A DNA stretch of 64,000 nucleotides from Tabrizicola sp. TH137 (GTDB lineage Bacteria > Pseudomonadota > Alphaproteobacteria > Rhodobacterales > Rhodobacteraceae), in the NCBI RefSeq assembly GCF_002855575.1, contig NZ_PKRQ01000006.1:248001-312000 (forward strand), read 5' to 3'. The notes under the pieces are model-generated. The model was not told the DNA's origin, did no database searches, and saw only the letters and a program-made list of their open reading frames with translations. Positions 41,340 to 51,022 of this stretch are shown here, in pieces (within the stretch, counting starts at the first letter, position 1; each line of letters starts with the position of its first letter). Made by a program: the position numbers and the translations under genes.

Positions 41340-42641
41340 ATGTCCGATGCGACCCCGCTCCTGTCTCTGCCCCTGATCCTGCCCGCCCAGGCGCAGAAAC
41401 ACGTCACCCATAACGAGGCGCTCCGCCTGCTCGACATCCTCTTGCATCTCGCAGTGCTGGACCGTGACCGCAGCGCCGCACCCGCCCTGCCCGGCGAAGG
41501 CGACCGCCATATCGTCGCCCCCGGCGCAACCGGCGCCTGGGCCGGGCAGTCGGGCAAGGTCGCCGCCTTCTGGGACGGGGTCTGGGTCTTTCTCGACCCG
41601 CGCGCCGGCTGGCAGGCGCGGGTTCTGGCCGAAGACCTGGCGCTCTGCCATGACGGCACGACCTGGCAGCCCGCCTTCACCGCGCCCGAGATGCAGCCCC
41701 GCCTCGGCATCGCCACCGCGCCGGATGCCACCAACCGCCTTGCCGTCGCATCGCCCGCCAGCCTCTTCACCCATGCGGGCCAGGGCCATCAGGTCAAGCT
41801 GAACAAGGCCACCCCCGGCGACACGGCCAGCTTCCTGTTCCAGACCGGCTGGTCGGGCCGGGCCGAAATCGGCCTTGTCGGCGAGGATGCCTTCTCCCTC
41901 AAGGTCAGCGCCGATGGCACCGCCTTCCAACCCGTCCTCACCGCCGATCCCGCCACCGGCCGCGCCACAATCGCCCGCCCAATGGTCCTGCAAGATCAGG
42001 GCACACCGCCCGCAGCCCTGCCCGATGGCGCGCTCTGGCATGCGGATGGCCAGCTTTCCGCCCGCCTCGCCGGCCAGACGCTGCGCCTTGACGGGCAGGG
42101 CCATATCCCCGTCCTCACCCCACCCAGCGGCGAGTTGATCCTCTCCACCACCGGCGCAGGCGGCACCACGACCAGCACGGTGGCAGGCTCCGCCGGACGC
42201 TTCGACATCTTCCCCTTCCTGCCCCGCGCCGATCTGACGCTCGACCGCCTGCTCGTGAACTGCACCGCCGCCGTCGCCGGCGCCCTCGCCCGCATCGCCA
42301 TCTATGCCGCCGATGCCCAGGGCCGCCCCGAAACGCTGATCCTCGAAACCGACGATCTCGACCTCGGCACGGTCGGAGCCAAGTCCGCCACCGTCAGCCT
42401 CGCCCTCCGGCAGGGGCGCACCGTCTGGCTCGGCCTGCGCCACTCAGCCACCGCCACCCTCTCCACCTGGGCGCCCACCGCCACGCCCGACCTGAACGGC
42501 GGCACCGCCCCGGCAACCACCGCGCGCAAGGTGCTGCGCCGCTCGGTCGCCTGGTCCAGCCCCGCCCCCGCCCTCTGGGGCTGGAACGCCGCCGAAATCT
42601 CCAGCGCCAACGCCACCGCCATCTGGCTGCGCCAGGCCTGA
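41340..42641 (+). CDS. DUF2793 domain-containing protein
   Basis: A 433-residue protein with AAAGGAAAA before ATG 41340. The N-terminal 120 residues (LLSLPLILPAQAQKHVTHNE, then DRHIVAPGATGAWAGQSGKV, AAFWDGVWVFLDPRAGW) are the DUF2793 pattern seen in phage-tail and gene-transfer-agent-linked proteins of Rhodobacteraceae. The remainder is Ala/Thr/Asp-rich beta structure, probably a receptor- or surface-binding region. No signal peptide. No other phage or GTA genes are nearby, so it stands alone. Confidence 0.78.
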   Translation: MSDATPLLSLPLILPAQAQKHVTHNEALRLLDILLHLAVLDRDRSAAPALPGEGDRHIVAPGATGAWAGQSGKVAAFWDGVWVFLDPRAGWQARVLAEDLALCHDGTTWQPAFTAPEMQPRLGIATAPDATNRLAVASPASLFTHAGQGHQVKLNKATPGDTASFLFQTGWSGRAEIGLVGEDAFSLKVSADGTAFQPVLTADPATGRATIARPMVLQDQGTPPAALPDGALWHADGQLSARLAGQTLRLDGQGHIPVLTPPSGELILSTTGAGGTTTSTVAGSAGRFDIFPFLPRADLTLDRLLVNCTAAVAGALARIAIYAADAQGRPETLILETDDLDLGTVGAKSATVSLALRQGRTVWLGLRHSATATLSTWAPTATPDLNGGTAPATTARKVLRRSVAWSSPAPALWGWNAAEISSANATAIWLRQA

Positions 42642-42688
42642 TCCGCCCGCCACTGCGCGCTCTGCCCCAATGTGCCGCGCTGCGGCAT

Positions 42689-42718
42689 TTGACAGCGCGA
42701 ATCGCCCTGTCCTACACA
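42689..42718 (+). promoter_or_regulatory. Sigma70-like promoter for ugd
   Basis: A consensus -35 TTGACA (42689-42694), 18-bp spacer, TACACA (42713-42718). The -10 is weak but the position 56 bp before ATG 42774 is suitable. Confidence 0.5.
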
Positions 42719-42773
42719 GGTGGCCCGGAAGGGGCGGCTGGCACGGGGCCAGCGTGAACAAGGTGGCGGGCAG

Positions 42774-44078
42774 ATGAAGATTGCGATGATCGGGACGGGA
42801 TATGTCGGGCTCGTATCCGGTGTGTGTTTCTCCGATTTCGGCCATGACGTCATCTGCGTGGACAAGGACCCGGCCAAGATCGACCGCCTCCTCGCCGGCG
42901 AAGTGCCGATCTTCGAACCCGGCCTTCAGGACCTGATGGCCAAGAACGTGGCCGCAGGCCGCCTGTCCTTCTCGCTCGACCTCGCGCAGGCCGTGGATGG
43001 CGCGGATGCCGTCTTCATCGCCGTCGGCACCCCCACGCGGCGCGGCGACGGCCATGCCGACCTGCGCTACGTCATGGCCGCGGCAGAAGAGATCGGCCGC
43101 GCCATGACCGGCTACACCGTGGTCGTGACCAAATCCACCGTCCCCGTCGGCACCAACCGCAAGGTCGCCGAAGCCGTCCGCGCCGCCAACCCGACCGCCG
43201 ATTTCGACATCGCCTCCAACCCCGAATTCCTGCGCGAAGGCGCCGCCATCGACGATTTCATGCGCCCCGACCGCGTCGTCGTGGGGGTGGAGAATGACCG
43301 CGCGCAAAAGGTGATGTCCGACATCTACCGCCCCCTCTTCCTGCGCGAATTCCCCATCGTCTTCACCGGCCTCGAATCGGCCGAGATGATCAAATACGCC
43401 GCCAACGCCTTCCTCGCGACCAAGATCACCTTCATCAACGAAATCGCCGCCCTCTGCGAACGCGTCGGCGCGGATGTGAAATCGGTGGCCAAGGGCATCG
43501 GCCTCGATGGCCGCATCGGCAACAAGTTCCTGCATGCCGGCCCCGGCTATGGCGGCTCCTGCTTTCCCAAGGACACCAAGGCGCTCGCCCGCATCGGGCA
43601 GGAACATGCGGTGCCCATGCAGATCGTGGAAACCGTCATCAAGGTCAATGATCAGGTCAAGCAGCGCATGCTCGACAAGATCATCGACCTGCTGGATGGC
43701 CAGGTGAACGGCAAGACGGTCGCCATCCTCGGCGTCACCTTCAAGCCCAACACCGATGACATGCGCGACGCCCCGTCGCTGACCATCGTTCCGGCGCTGG
43801 TGGGCATGGGCGCCAAGGTCCGCGTCACCGATCCCGAAGGCAAGCGCGAAGGCGAGGCACTGCTGCCCCATGTCCGCTGGGTGGACAGTGCCTATCAGGC
43901 CGCGCAGGGCGCCGATGTGGTGGTGATCCTGACCGAATGGAACGAATTCCGCGCGCTCGACCTCGAAAAGCTCGCCCGCAAGATGAACACTCCCCGCATG
44001 GCCGACCTGCGCAACATCTACAGCCGCAAGGACGCGCTGGCAGCCGGCTTCGACATCTACGAAGGCGTGGGGCGCTGA
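42774..44078 (+). CDS. ugd: UDP-glucose 6-dehydrogenase
   Basis: A 434-residue enzyme that oxidises UDP-glucose to UDP-glucuronate in two NAD-dependent steps. Motifs: IAMIGTGYVGLVSGVCFSDF dinucleotide site at the N-terminus, GTPTRRGDGHADL, NPEFLREGAA, and the catalytic Cys in GYGGSCFPKDTKAL. ATG 42774 is chosen since residues before it in the longer frame lack the family start. Full length and intact. Supplies precursor for exopolysaccharide. Confidence 0.97.
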   Translation: MKIAMIGTGYVGLVSGVCFSDFGHDVICVDKDPAKIDRLLAGEVPIFEPGLQDLMAKNVAAGRLSFSLDLAQAVDGADAVFIAVGTPTRRGDGHADLRYVMAAAEEIGRAMTGYTVVVTKSTVPVGTNRKVAEAVRAANPTADFDIASNPEFLREGAAIDDFMRPDRVVVGVENDRAQKVMSDIYRPLFLREFPIVFTGLESAEMIKYAANAFLATKITFINEIAALCERVGADVKSVAKGIGLDGRIGNKFLHAGPGYGGSCFPKDTKALARIGQEHAVPMQIVETVIKVNDQVKQRMLDKIIDLLDGQVNGKTVAILGVTFKPNTDDMRDAPSLTIVPALVGMGAKVRVTDPEGKREGEALLPHVRWVDSAYQAAQGADVVVILTEWNEFRALDLEKLARKMNTPRMADLRNIYSRKDALAAGFDIYEGVGR

Positions 44079-44084
44079 AGGCTA

Positions 44085-44105
44085 CGCCGGGTCTTGCCCC
44101 CGGCG
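44085..44105 (+). terminator. Hairpin after ugd
   Basis: A perfect 7-bp stem CGCCGGG / CCCGGCG around a 7-base loop, 6 bp after the ugd stop. No T-tract follows, so termination is uncertain. Confidence 0.4.
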
Positions 44106-44149
44106 CGCAGCAATCTGCCTCAAGAGTTTCAGCGATGAGAACCTGACCG

Positions 44150-44665
44150 ATGACCACGGAGTCCCGCATCGCAAGCGCCTTCGGTTTGGACGCTGAGGGC
44201 TGGGCACGCCACGCCAATCCATGGAGCGGCTGGACCAGATTCACCACCTGTCTGCCACTGCTTGTTCTCGCGATATGGAGCAGGACATGGCTCGGATGGT
44301 GGAGCCTCGCACCCATCTCCCTCGCACTCGTCTGGATATGGATAAACCCGCGCGCCTTCGGCCCCGCACGAGACGACAGCGCATGGATCACGAAAGGGGT
44401 CTTCGGCGAAAGATTCTGGTCGCTGCGCGCAACAGACCCGGTGCCGGAAAGGCACCGAACACTCCCCCATATCCTGAACGCGGTTGCGCTGCTTGGCCTG
44501 CCATTCGTCGTCTGGGGCCTTACCGCCTTGCAGGTCTGGCCCACGATCATGGGCATGGTTCTCATCATCGGCGGCAAGCTTTGGTATATCGACAGGATGG
44601 CAATCCTCTACGAAGACATCGTCAAGGATCGCCCCGACAGGCGTTATGCCTCAGCCCACCCATAG
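44150..44665 (+). CDS. Small polytopic membrane protein of unknown function
   Basis: A 171-residue protein with three to four membrane helices (FTTCLPLLVLAIWSRTWLGW, WSLAPISLALVWIWI, ILNAVALLGLPFVVWGLTAL, MGMVLIIGGKLWYIDRMAIL). A conserved-looking ERFWSLR and YEDIVKD lie in the loops. It may belong to the DUF6653 group, but I cannot confirm this by eye. GC content is lower than its neighbours, which hints at separate origin. Confidence 0.65.
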   Translation: MTTESRIASAFGLDAEGWARHANPWSGWTRFTTCLPLLVLAIWSRTWLGWWSLAPISLALVWIWINPRAFGPARDDSAWITKGVFGERFWSLRATDPVPERHRTLPHILNAVALLGLPFVVWGLTALQVWPTIMGMVLIIGGKLWYIDRMAILYEDIVKDRPDRRYASAHP

Positions 44666-44707
44666 ACGGGCGCGACTTGCAGCAGACCGCGCCCACCATA
44701 AGGAAAA

Positions 44708-44740
44708 CGCCCCGCAGCAGAACCGCAGGGCGCTCTCTCT
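44708..44740. terminator. Bidirectional terminator between the membrane protein gene and sdhB
   Basis: An 8-bp stem with one mismatch, CGCCCCGC / GCAGGGCG, with a nine-base loop. CTCTCTCTT follows on the plus strand and GTTTTCCTT follows on the minus strand, so it can serve both convergent genes. Confidence 0.55.
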
Positions 44741-44786
44741 TCAACACATTCCCAAGGGGCCTTTGCCGCCTCGGTGAAGTCGGTGG

Positions 44787-45563
44787 TCACACCACCCGCT
44801 CCACCATCATCTTCTTGATCTCCGCAATCGCCTTGGCCGGGTTCAGCCCCTTGGGGCAGGTCTTGGCGCAGTTCATGATCGTGTGGCAGCGATAAAGCTT
44901 GAACGGATCCTCCAACTGATCCAGCCGCTCCGGCGTCGCCTCATCGCGCGAGTCGATGATCCAGCGATAGGCATGCAGCAGCGCCGCCGGGCCCAGATAC
45001 TTGTCGCTGTTCCACCAATAGGACGGACAGGAGGTGCTGCAAGACGCGCACATCACGCATTCATACAGCCCATCCAGCTTCTTGCGATCCTCGATCGACT
45101 GCCGCCATTCCTTGGCCGGGCGGTTCGTCTTCGTCTCCAGCCAGGGCATGATGCTCGCATGCTGGGCATAGAAATGCGTCAGGTCGGGGATCAGGTCCTT
45201 GATCACCGGCATATGCGGCAGGGGATAGATCTTCACATCCCCCTTCACCTCATCCAGCCCATAGATGCAGGCCAGCGTGTTGATCCCGTCGATATTCATC
45301 GCGCAGGACCCGCAAATCCCTTCCCGGCAGGACCGGCGGAAGGTCAGCGTCGGGTCGATCTCGTTCTTGATCTTGATCAGCGCGTCCAGAACCATCGGCC
45401 CGCAGCTATCCATATCCACGAAATAGGTATCGACCCGCGGATTCTCCCCGTCATCCGGGTTCCAGCGATAGATCTGGAACTTCCGCACATTCTTGCCCTC
45501 AGGCTTCGGCCATGTCTTGCCGGTGCGGACCTTGCTGTTCTTGGGCAGGGTGAACTGGACCAT
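44787..45563 (-). CDS. sdhB: Succinate dehydrogenase iron-sulfur subunit
   Basis: A 258-residue subunit of respiratory complex II. Three cysteine clusters are intact: [15 protein letters not shown] for [2Fe-2S], [16 protein letters not shown] and [17 protein letters not shown] for [4Fe-4S] and [3Fe-4S]. It passes electrons from SdhA to the quinone site at SdhCD. It is the last gene of the leftward sdhCDA-x-x-B operon, separated from sdhA by two small lipoprotein genes. Confidence 0.98.
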   Translation of the reverse strand: MVQFTLPKNSKVRTGKTWPKPEGKNVRKFQIYRWNPDDGENPRVDTYFVDMDSCGPMVLDALIKIKNEIDPTLTFRRSCREGICGSCAMNIDGINTLACIYGLDEVKGDVKIYPLPHMPVIKDLIPDLTHFYAQHASIMPWLETKTNRPAKEWRQSIEDRKKLDGLYECVMCASCSTSCPSYWWNSDKYLGPAALLHAYRWIIDSRDEATPERLDQLEDPFKLYRCHTIMNCAKTCPKGLNPAKAIAEIKKMMVERVV

Positions 45564-45566
45564 GAC

Positions 45567-45863
45567 TTATCCCCTCCATTCCGGGAACGAATAAAGCGGC
45601 CGCGTCGGCGGCACGCCTGATTTCTGATAGACGCAGGCATCGAAGACCGCCGAGGGATCACGACCCAGCAGATAATCCGAAGACACTTCCAGCCGCAGCC
45701 CGGCCCGCGTGTCGCCGCTGGAGGTGACGCCCGCACTCACCATCCCCCGCGGCTTCGCCGCAAGCTGCGCGCGGTCAAGGCATTGCCGCTCGGCCCGGTC
45801 CACCGGGATCGGCCCGCAGGCCGTCAGCAGCAGCAGGGGAAGAAGCCACAGCGCCCGCATCAT
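45567..45863 (-). CDS. Small lipoprotein inside the sdh operon
   Basis: A 98-residue protein starting MMRALWLLPLLLLTAC, a short lipoprotein signal with Cys16. The mature part (QCLDRAQLAAKPRGMVSAGV, then FDACVYQKSG) has two further cysteines. Start overlaps the upstream lipoprotein stop (ATGA), and its stop is 3 bp before sdhB. No recognised family; probably outer-membrane or periplasmic, common in Rhodobacteraceae sdh operons as far as I recall. Confidence 0.75.
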   Translation of the reverse strand: MMRALWLLPLLLLTACGPIPVDRAERQCLDRAQLAAKPRGMVSAGVTSSGDTRAGLRLEVSSDYLLGRDPSAVFDACVYQKSGVPPTRPLYSFPEWRG

Positions 45864-46177
45864 CCCCCCAGCGCCACGCCATTGGCGGCAAGGCAGGACT
45901 GCGTCTCGGGCCGCGCCACGATGGCCCAGACCGTGGCCTCGGTCGAGGTTCCGGCATAGACCCCCACATCCCGCACCAGCGCCTGTATCTCCGCCGCGCT
46001 GGCATTCTGCACCACGCACGCCGTGGCGGCCCCCGCCTGCGGTCCGGCCAGCCGGTCATCCACGATGGGCCGCACCACCGTCTCCGCCGTCCGCCGCGCC
46101 ACCTTGTCGGCCATGTCCTGCGGTGAACAGGCGGCCAGTGTCAGGGGAAGAAGGGCAAGCATCAGGGTCGGGCGCAT
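45860..46177 (-). CDS. Small lipoprotein-like protein inside the sdh operon
   Basis: A 105-residue protein from ATG 46177 with lipobox LTLAAC (Cys18). The mature region includes ADKVARRTAETVVRPIVDDR and two cysteines (ACVVQNASAAE, QSCLAANGVALGG). The longer frame from 46441 is not supported by a ribosome site or signal sequence. It sits 122 bp after sdhA. Function unknown. Confidence 0.72.
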   Translation of the reverse strand: MRPTLMLALLPLTLAACSPQDMADKVARRTAETVVRPIVDDRLAGPQAGAATACVVQNASAAEIQALVRDVGVYAGTSTEATVWAIVARPETQSCLAANGVALGG

Positions 46178-46299
46178 GGTCGGGCCTCCGGTTGCAGGGA
46201 TTTCCCGCATCCTGCCACGCCCACGGCCCGCACCGCAGCCCCGCCGCGCCATGGCGCGACCGGGGCGGCGCATCCCCGCCGATGACCGCCCATGCCCCA

Positions 46300-48102
46300 T
46301 CAGAACTTCCGCTCCGCCGGGGCGATCTTCTTCAGGCTGATGCCGCCCTCGGCTTCCGTCGTCAGCGGGTCCACATGCACGCCGCGATAGCCCAGCGTCA
46401 CCTTGTCCCCATCCACCCAGGCCAGCGAGTGCTTGCGCCAATTCGCATCATCCCGGTTCGGATAATCCTCATGCGCATGGGCACCACGGCTTTCGGTCCG
46501 CGCATGCGCGCCATAGATCGTGGCCAGCGCATTGGGCATCAGGTTGGCCAGTTCCAGCGTCTCCATCAGGTCGCTGTTCCAGACCAGCGACCGGTCCGTG
46601 ACCTTCAGATCGCCCATCTTCCCGGCAATCGCGGTCATCTTCCGCTCGCCTTCCGCCAGCGTCGCCTCGGCGCGGAAGACCGCAGCATCCGACTGCATGG
46701 TCTTCTGCATCTCCAGCCGCAGCGCCGCCGTGGGCGTCGCGCCCTTCGCATGGCGCATCGCGTCAAAGCGCGTCAGGGCCTTGTCCACCTCGGCGCGGTT
46801 CACCGGCGGCACGGGCGTCTTCGGGTCCACGATCTGCCCCGCCCGGATCGCCGCAGCGCGCCCGAAGACCACAAGGTCGATCAGCGAATTCGACCCCAGC
46901 CGGTTCGCCCCATGCACGCTCGCACAGCCCGCCTCGCCCACCGCCATCAGGCCGGGGAAGATGCGGTCCTGATCCTCGGCCGAGGGATTCAGCACCTCGC
47001 CCCAATAGTTCGTCGGGATGCCGCCCATGTTGTAATGCACCGTCGGCAGAACCGGGATCGGCTCCTTCGTCAGGTCCACACCCGCAAAGATGCGCGCGGA
47101 TTCCGAAATCCCCGGCAGGCGCAGTTCCAGCGTTTCCTTCGGCAGGTGGTTCAGGTGCAGATGGATATGGTCGCCATTGGCACCAACCCCCCGCCCTTCG
47201 CGGATCTCCAGCGTCATGCAGCGGCTGACATAGTCGCGCGGCGCCAGATCCTTGTAATGCGGCGCATAGCGCTCCATGAACCGCTCGCCATTGGCGTTGG
47301 TCAGATAGCCGCCCTCGCCCCGCGCGCCTTCGGTGATCAGGCAGCCCGACCCGTAAATCCCCGTCGGATGGAACTGCACGAATTCCATGTCCTGCAATGG
47401 CAACCCGGCCCGCGCCACCATCCCGCCGCCATCCCCGGTGCAGGTATGGGCAGAGGTCGCGCTGAAATAGGCGCGCCCATAGCCGCCCGTCGCCAGCACC
47501 ACCATCTTCGCGTTGAAAACATGGATCGTCCCGTCATCCAGCTTCCACGCCACAACCCCCGTGCAGGCCCCATCCGTGATGATCAGGTCCAGCGCGAAAT
47601 ACTCGATGAAGAACTCCGCATTGTTCTTCAGGCTCTGCCCATAAAGCGTGTGCAGGATCGCATGCCCCGTCCGGTCGGCGGCGGCGCAGGTGCGCTGCAC
47701 CGGCGGGCCCTCGCCGAACTCCGTCGTATGGCCGCCAAAGGGACGCTGGTAGATCTTCCCCTCTTCCGTGCGGGAAAACGGCACCCCGTAATGTTCCAGC
47801 TCATACACCGCCTTAGGCGCCTCGCGCGCCAGATACTCCATCGCATCCGTGTCGCCCAGCCAGTCCGACCCCTTCACGGTGTCATACATGTGCCACTGCC
47901 ACGAATCCGGCCCCATATTGCCAAGCGAGGCCGCAATCCCCCCCTGCGCCGCCACCGTATGCGACCGCGTCGGAAACACCTTCGTCACGCAGGCCGTGCG
48001 CAGCCCCTGCTCCGCCATGCCCAGCGTCGCGCGCAGGCCGGCCCCACCGGCCCCAACCACGACCACGTCATAGTCATGCACTTCATACGGATAAGCCGTC
48101 AT
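46300..48102 (-). CDS. sdhA: Succinate dehydrogenase flavoprotein subunit
   Basis: A 600-residue FAD subunit of complex II that oxidises succinate to fumarate. N-terminal FAD site [20 protein letters not shown], the covalent-FAD His region [16 protein letters not shown], and the catalytic [20 protein letters not shown] are intact. ATG 48102 is chosen because it gives the usual start; the frame from 48120 overlaps sdhD. Second to last enzymatic subunit in the operon. Confidence 0.98.
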   Translation of the reverse strand: MTAYPYEVHDYDVVVVGAGGAGLRATLGMAEQGLRTACVTKVFPTRSHTVAAQGGIAASLGNMGPDSWQWHMYDTVKGSDWLGDTDAMEYLAREAPKAVYELEHYGVPFSRTEEGKIYQRPFGGHTTEFGEGPPVQRTCAAADRTGHAILHTLYGQSLKNNAEFFIEYFALDLIITDGACTGVVAWKLDDGTIHVFNAKMVVLATGGYGRAYFSATSAHTCTGDGGGMVARAGLPLQDMEFVQFHPTGIYGSGCLITEGARGEGGYLTNANGERFMERYAPHYKDLAPRDYVSRCMTLEIREGRGVGANGDHIHLHLNHLPKETLELRLPGISESARIFAGVDLTKEPIPVLPTVHYNMGGIPTNYWGEVLNPSAEDQDRIFPGLMAVGEAGCASVHGANRLGSNSLIDLVVFGRAAAIRAGQIVDPKTPVPPVNRAEVDKALTRFDAMRHAKGATPTAALRLEMQKTMQSDAAVFRAEATLAEGERKMTAIAGKMGDLKVTDRSLVWNSDLMETLELANLMPNALATIYGAHARTESRGAHAHEDYPNRDDANWRKHSLAWVDGDKVTLGYRGVHVDPLTTEAEGGISLKKIAPAERKF

Positions 48103-48116
48103 CTCAGCCCCAAATC

Positions 48117-48488
48117 TCAAAGCGCGATGCGGACAAGGGCATAGAACCCCGTCGCCATCACCACGTAGGAAAGCGAAATCGCCGCGATCACGAGGGCCTT
48201 CTTGGTATGCCCCCGCGCGTAATCCTCGATCATCATCTGCGCGCCCTTGGCGAAATGGCGCATCGACACGAACAGCACCAGCCCCGTCACGATGGCCGGG
48301 AAGGGCCGCGCAAAGGTCGCCAGCACCGCCTCATGCCCCTGCCCCAGGGCGCTGCCGAAGATATAGACCCACACCGGCAGCAGGAAGGCCAACGCCACCG
48401 CGCTCACCTGCATGTACCAGTGATGTTCGGTCCCGCTATGCCCCGCGCCCTTGCCCATGGCGCGCTTGCGGTCGGTCAGGTAACGCAT
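48117..48488 (-). CDS. sdhD: Succinate dehydrogenase membrane anchor subunit D
   Basis: A 123-residue membrane anchor with three helices ([60 protein letters not shown]). It forms the quinone pocket and heme site with SdhC. Located between sdhC (12 bp) and sdhA. Confidence 0.93.
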   Translation of the reverse strand: MRYLTDRKRAMGKGAGHSGTEHHWYMQVSAVALAFLLPVWVYIFGSALGQGHEAVLATFARPFPAIVTGLVLFVSMRHFAKGAQMMIEDYARGHTKKALVIAAISLSYVVMATGFYALVRIAL

Positions 48489-48500
48489 CCCCCGCCCCCC

Positions 48501-48884
48501 TTACACGATGATGACGGTAAGGACGGTCAACACGACCGACCCGATGATGCAGGCCCAGCCCAGCTTTTCCGCCGTGGGAATGTCCAGCCCCTTGCCCGCG
48601 TCATAGATCAGATGCCGGATGCCAGCCAGGTAGTGATACCACAGCGCCCAGGCCGACAGGGTAAAGACCAGATCGCCGAACCAGCTCGTCGCCACCGCAT
48701 CCGCAATCGCGAAGTATTCGGGCGAGGTCGCCGCCGCCAGCAGCCACCACACCGCCAGCACCGTCCCCACGATCAGCCCATTGCCGGTGATCCGCGTCAG
48801 GATCGAGGTGACAGAGGTCAATTGCGGGCGATAAATCTGCAAGTGCGGGGAAAGGGGCCGCTCGACCCGCTTCACATCAGCCAT
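48501..48884 (-). CDS. sdhC: Succinate dehydrogenase cytochrome b556 subunit
   Basis: A 127-residue membrane subunit. N-terminal RPLSPHLQIYRPQLTSVTSI is the SdhC signature with SxxxRxTG-type contacts, and the heme ligand His lies in LWYHYLAGIRHLIYDAG. Three membrane helices. First gene of the sdh operon; a pair of 21-bp-spaced palindromes lies 160-190 bp upstream. Confidence 0.96.
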   Translation of the reverse strand: MADVKRVERPLSPHLQIYRPQLTSVTSILTRITGNGLIVGTVLAVWWLLAAATSPEYFAIADAVATSWFGDLVFTLSAWALWYHYLAGIRHLIYDAGKGLDIPTAEKLGWACIIGSVVLTVLTVIIV

Positions 48885-49043
48885 CTCGGTTCCCTTCGTC
48901 GCTGGCTTGCCCGTCCGACAGGACCGGCGGGCGCGCTCTCTTGGCTTTATGACGTGTTTGAATAGCGGTTTTTACAGGCAAGTCACGCTTCAGAACGCCG
49001 CAGTTGCAGCATGTTGGCGCTAAATCCGCGAAAATTTTCAGTT

Positions 49044-49074
49044 TGTGATCACGCGCTGAAAATTCGTGATCACA
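49044..49074. promoter_or_regulatory. Double palindromic operator upstream of sdhC
   Basis: TGTGATCACG (49044-49053) and CGTGATCACA (49065-49074), two near-identical palindromes 21 bp apart (two helical turns), arranged as an overall inverted repeat. The same pattern occurs before sucC. The remaining 49-159 bp towards sdhC hold no clear promoter hexamers. Confidence 0.65.
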
Positions 49075-49079
49075 GTTTT

Positions 49080-49898
49080 TCACTCACCCGGGGCGCTGGA
49101 CAGGATATACTCCGCCATCTCGCGGCACATGGTGATGGCCTTCTCTTCCGGGTCATAGAAGGCATTCGCCTCATCGCAGGGGCCAACCCGCACGCCCACA
49201 TCTTCCGGCAGGGTCCAGATGGAATTCAGATACTCCACCTCCTCCAGAATCGCCGCCTCGACGTAATCCGCAGGCTCCCCCTCGCCCAGCCAGACCAGGG
49301 TTTCGCCAGGCCCCGCCGCCTCCAGCTCGTCCAGGAACACGCCCCAGGACGAGGCGGCCATGTCGAATTCCTCCGGACAGGTCACCGCGCGATCCTCGGG
49401 CAGGCCGAACTCCACCGCCAGCGCCTCGCGTTCCTCCGGCGCACCGCCGTAATACAGGCAGAGATAGGTGAAATACCGCCGCTCATCCGGCGAATGCACA
49501 CCCCAGAAGGCCGGTTCATAGCCCGCTTCCGCGCTTTCGGCCGCGCTCGCCGCCCAGAACTGCGCCGCCGCCGCCACCTTCGCCTCCGAGGATTCGGCAT
49601 CCCACAGCCGGTCGATCATCACGACCGACAGCACATCCGCCGCATCCTCCTCCAGCCCCAGCACCGGCAACTGCATCACGTCGATCAGCGCATGGCCCAG
49701 CTCGTGGTAAAAGATCGCCAGCATCACGTCGCGGACATGCCATTCCGCATCCGTCAGCTCCAGCTCCTCCCCCGCAAGGGATTCGCCGTCCGTGCCCTCG
49801 GCCGGCCCCTTCACGCCAAGGGTCTGCGCCGCCGCCCCGAAGGCCAGCCACAGGAACAGGATCAGGGACCAGAACACGCGCAACATGCCGGGCATCAT
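49080..49898 (-). CDS. DUF4344 putative zinc metallopeptidase
   Basis: A 272-residue secreted protein from ATG 49898 (49895 and 49886 also possible); the frame from 50009 would start inside mch. Signal peptide MLRVFWSLILFLWLAFGAAA. The zinc-binding HELGHALID with downstream Glu (GLEEDAADVLSVVMIDRLWD) is the DUF4344 gluzincin-like motif. Several cysteines in the C-terminal half suggest disulfides. Substrate unknown. A single TGTGATCACA lies 33 bp upstream. Confidence 0.82.
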   Translation of the reverse strand: MMPGMLRVFWSLILFLWLAFGAAAQTLGVKGPAEGTDGESLAGEELELTDAEWHVRDVMLAIFYHELGHALIDVMQLPVLGLEEDAADVLSVVMIDRLWDAESSEAKVAAAAQFWAASAAESAEAGYEPAFWGVHSPDERRYFTYLCLYYGGAPEEREALAVEFGLPEDRAVTCPEEFDMAASSWGVFLDELEAAGPGETLVWLGEGEPADYVEAAILEEVEYLNSIWTLPEDVGVRVGPCDEANAFYDPEEKAITMCREMAEYILSSAPGE

Positions 49899-49930
49899 GC
49901 CGAAAGAAAAACGCCGATCAAGCGGGATTT

Positions 49931-49940
49931 TGTGATCACA
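49931..49940. promoter_or_regulatory. Single TGTGATCACA palindrome upstream of the DUF4344 gene
   Basis: Within TTTTGTGATCACAAAG, a perfect 14-bp palindrome centred 37 bp before ATG 49898 and just after the mch stop. Same core as the sdh and suc operators, but unpaired. Confidence 0.5.
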
Positions 49941-49947
49941 AAGCCCC

Positions 49948-50982
49948 TCACCGCGGCACCAGCGCCCAGTAATCCAGATCCAGCAGAACCTCGGGCAGGT
50001 ATTTCCCATCCGCCCCCTTCAAGGCGAAGGGCGCAGCACCCTCCTTCACCGCCACCAGCCGCAGGCGCAGCGCGCCCACCCCGGGCGCCGCAGTCTCCGC
50101 CCGATCCAGCACCTCCGACCAGGCCCGCACCGTATCCCCCGCGAAACAGGGGTTGGCATGCGCCCCCGCATTCAGCGCCACGATCATCTGCGCATTGGCC
50201 AGCCCGTTGAAACTCAGGGCGCGGGCCAGCGAAATCACATGGCCCCCATAGATCAGCCGCCGCCCATCCTCGCGCTGCGTCACGTCGAAATGCACCTTGG
50301 ACGTGTTCTGCCACAGCCGCGTCGCCATCAGGTGATCGGCCTCTTCCACCGTCACCCCATCGACATGGTCGATCCTCTCGCCCACCGCGTAATCGGCCCA
50401 GCGATGCCGCTCCCCCGCCAGCGCGAAATCATAGCGGCTGAAATCCAGCCGCTTCGGCACGACCAGCGCCTCCGGCACCACGACCGGGGCCAGCGACGGC
50501 ACCACCGCCCCCGGCGCGGGCGCATCCGCACGGCCCTTCTTCACCATCACCCAGCGGACATATTCCAGCACCACCTCATCGCGCTGGTTGATGCCGCGCG
50601 TCCGCACATAGACGACGCCCGACTTGCCGTTGGAATTCTCCTTCAGCCCGATCACCGTCGATTCCGACCGCAGCGTATCGCCCGGATAGACCTGCCCCAG
50701 CCAGCGCCCCTCGGCATAGCCAAGATTGGCCACCGCATTCAGGCTGATATCCGGCACGGTCTTGCCAAAGACCACATGGAAGGCGATCAGGTCATCCACC
50801 GGCGCGGCAGGCAGCCCGCAGCCGCGGGCGAATTCGTCCGAGGAATGAATCGCCCCCCGCGCCGGATAAAGCGCATGGTAAAGCGCCCGCTCCCCGCCCG
50901 AAATCGTGCGAGGCACGGCATGGACGATCGTCTCGCCCAGCCTGTAATCCTCGAAAAACCGCCCCGGATTGGTCTTCATCAC
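49948..50982 (-). CDS. mch: Mesaconyl-CoA hydratase
   Basis: A 344-residue double hotdog (MaoC-like) hydratase. It converts mesaconyl-C1-CoA and beta-methylmalyl-CoA in the ethylmalonyl-CoA pathway of acetate assimilation. Visible are two MaoC-type halves: RFFEDYRLGETIVHAVPRTI with FARGCGLPAAPVDDLIAFHV, and DYAVGERIDHVDGVTVEEAD with IYGGHVISLARALSF. Full length. Location beside mcl2 supports the assignment. Start ATG 50982 or 50979. Confidence 0.9.
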   Translation of the reverse strand: MMKTNPGRFFEDYRLGETIVHAVPRTISGGERALYHALYPARGAIHSSDEFARGCGLPAAPVDDLIAFHVVFGKTVPDISLNAVANLGYAEGRWLGQVYPGDTLRSESTVIGLKENSNGKSGVVYVRTRGINQRDEVVLEYVRWVMVKKGRADAPAPGAVVPSLAPVVVPEALVVPKRLDFSRYDFALAGERHRWADYAVGERIDHVDGVTVEEADHLMATRLWQNTSKVHFDVTQREDGRRLIYGGHVISLARALSFNGLANAQMIVALNAGAHANPCFAGDTVRAWSEVLDRAETAAPGVGALRLRLVAVKEGAAPFALKGADGKYLPEVLLDLDYWALVPR

Positions 50983-50998
50983 CTGTCTCCACCCGCAG

Positions 50999-51022
50999 CA
51001 TGGGCCAGCCGGCCCATCCTAC
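50999..51022. repeat. REP-like palindrome, type B
   Basis: CATGGGCCAGCCGGCCCATCCTAC-type palindrome (given in full at these positions) between DUF1737 and mch; the same family as 56121-56186 and 57603-57630. Confidence 0.7.

Noticed and set aside
45709-48144. 811-codon plus-strand frame
   Set aside because: Antisense to sdhA and the two lipoprotein genes, which have clear motifs.
48877-49083. 68-codon minus-strand frame upstream of sdhC
   Set aside because: It spans the double palindrome and the sdh leader and has no ribosome site; a regulatory region explains the sequence better.
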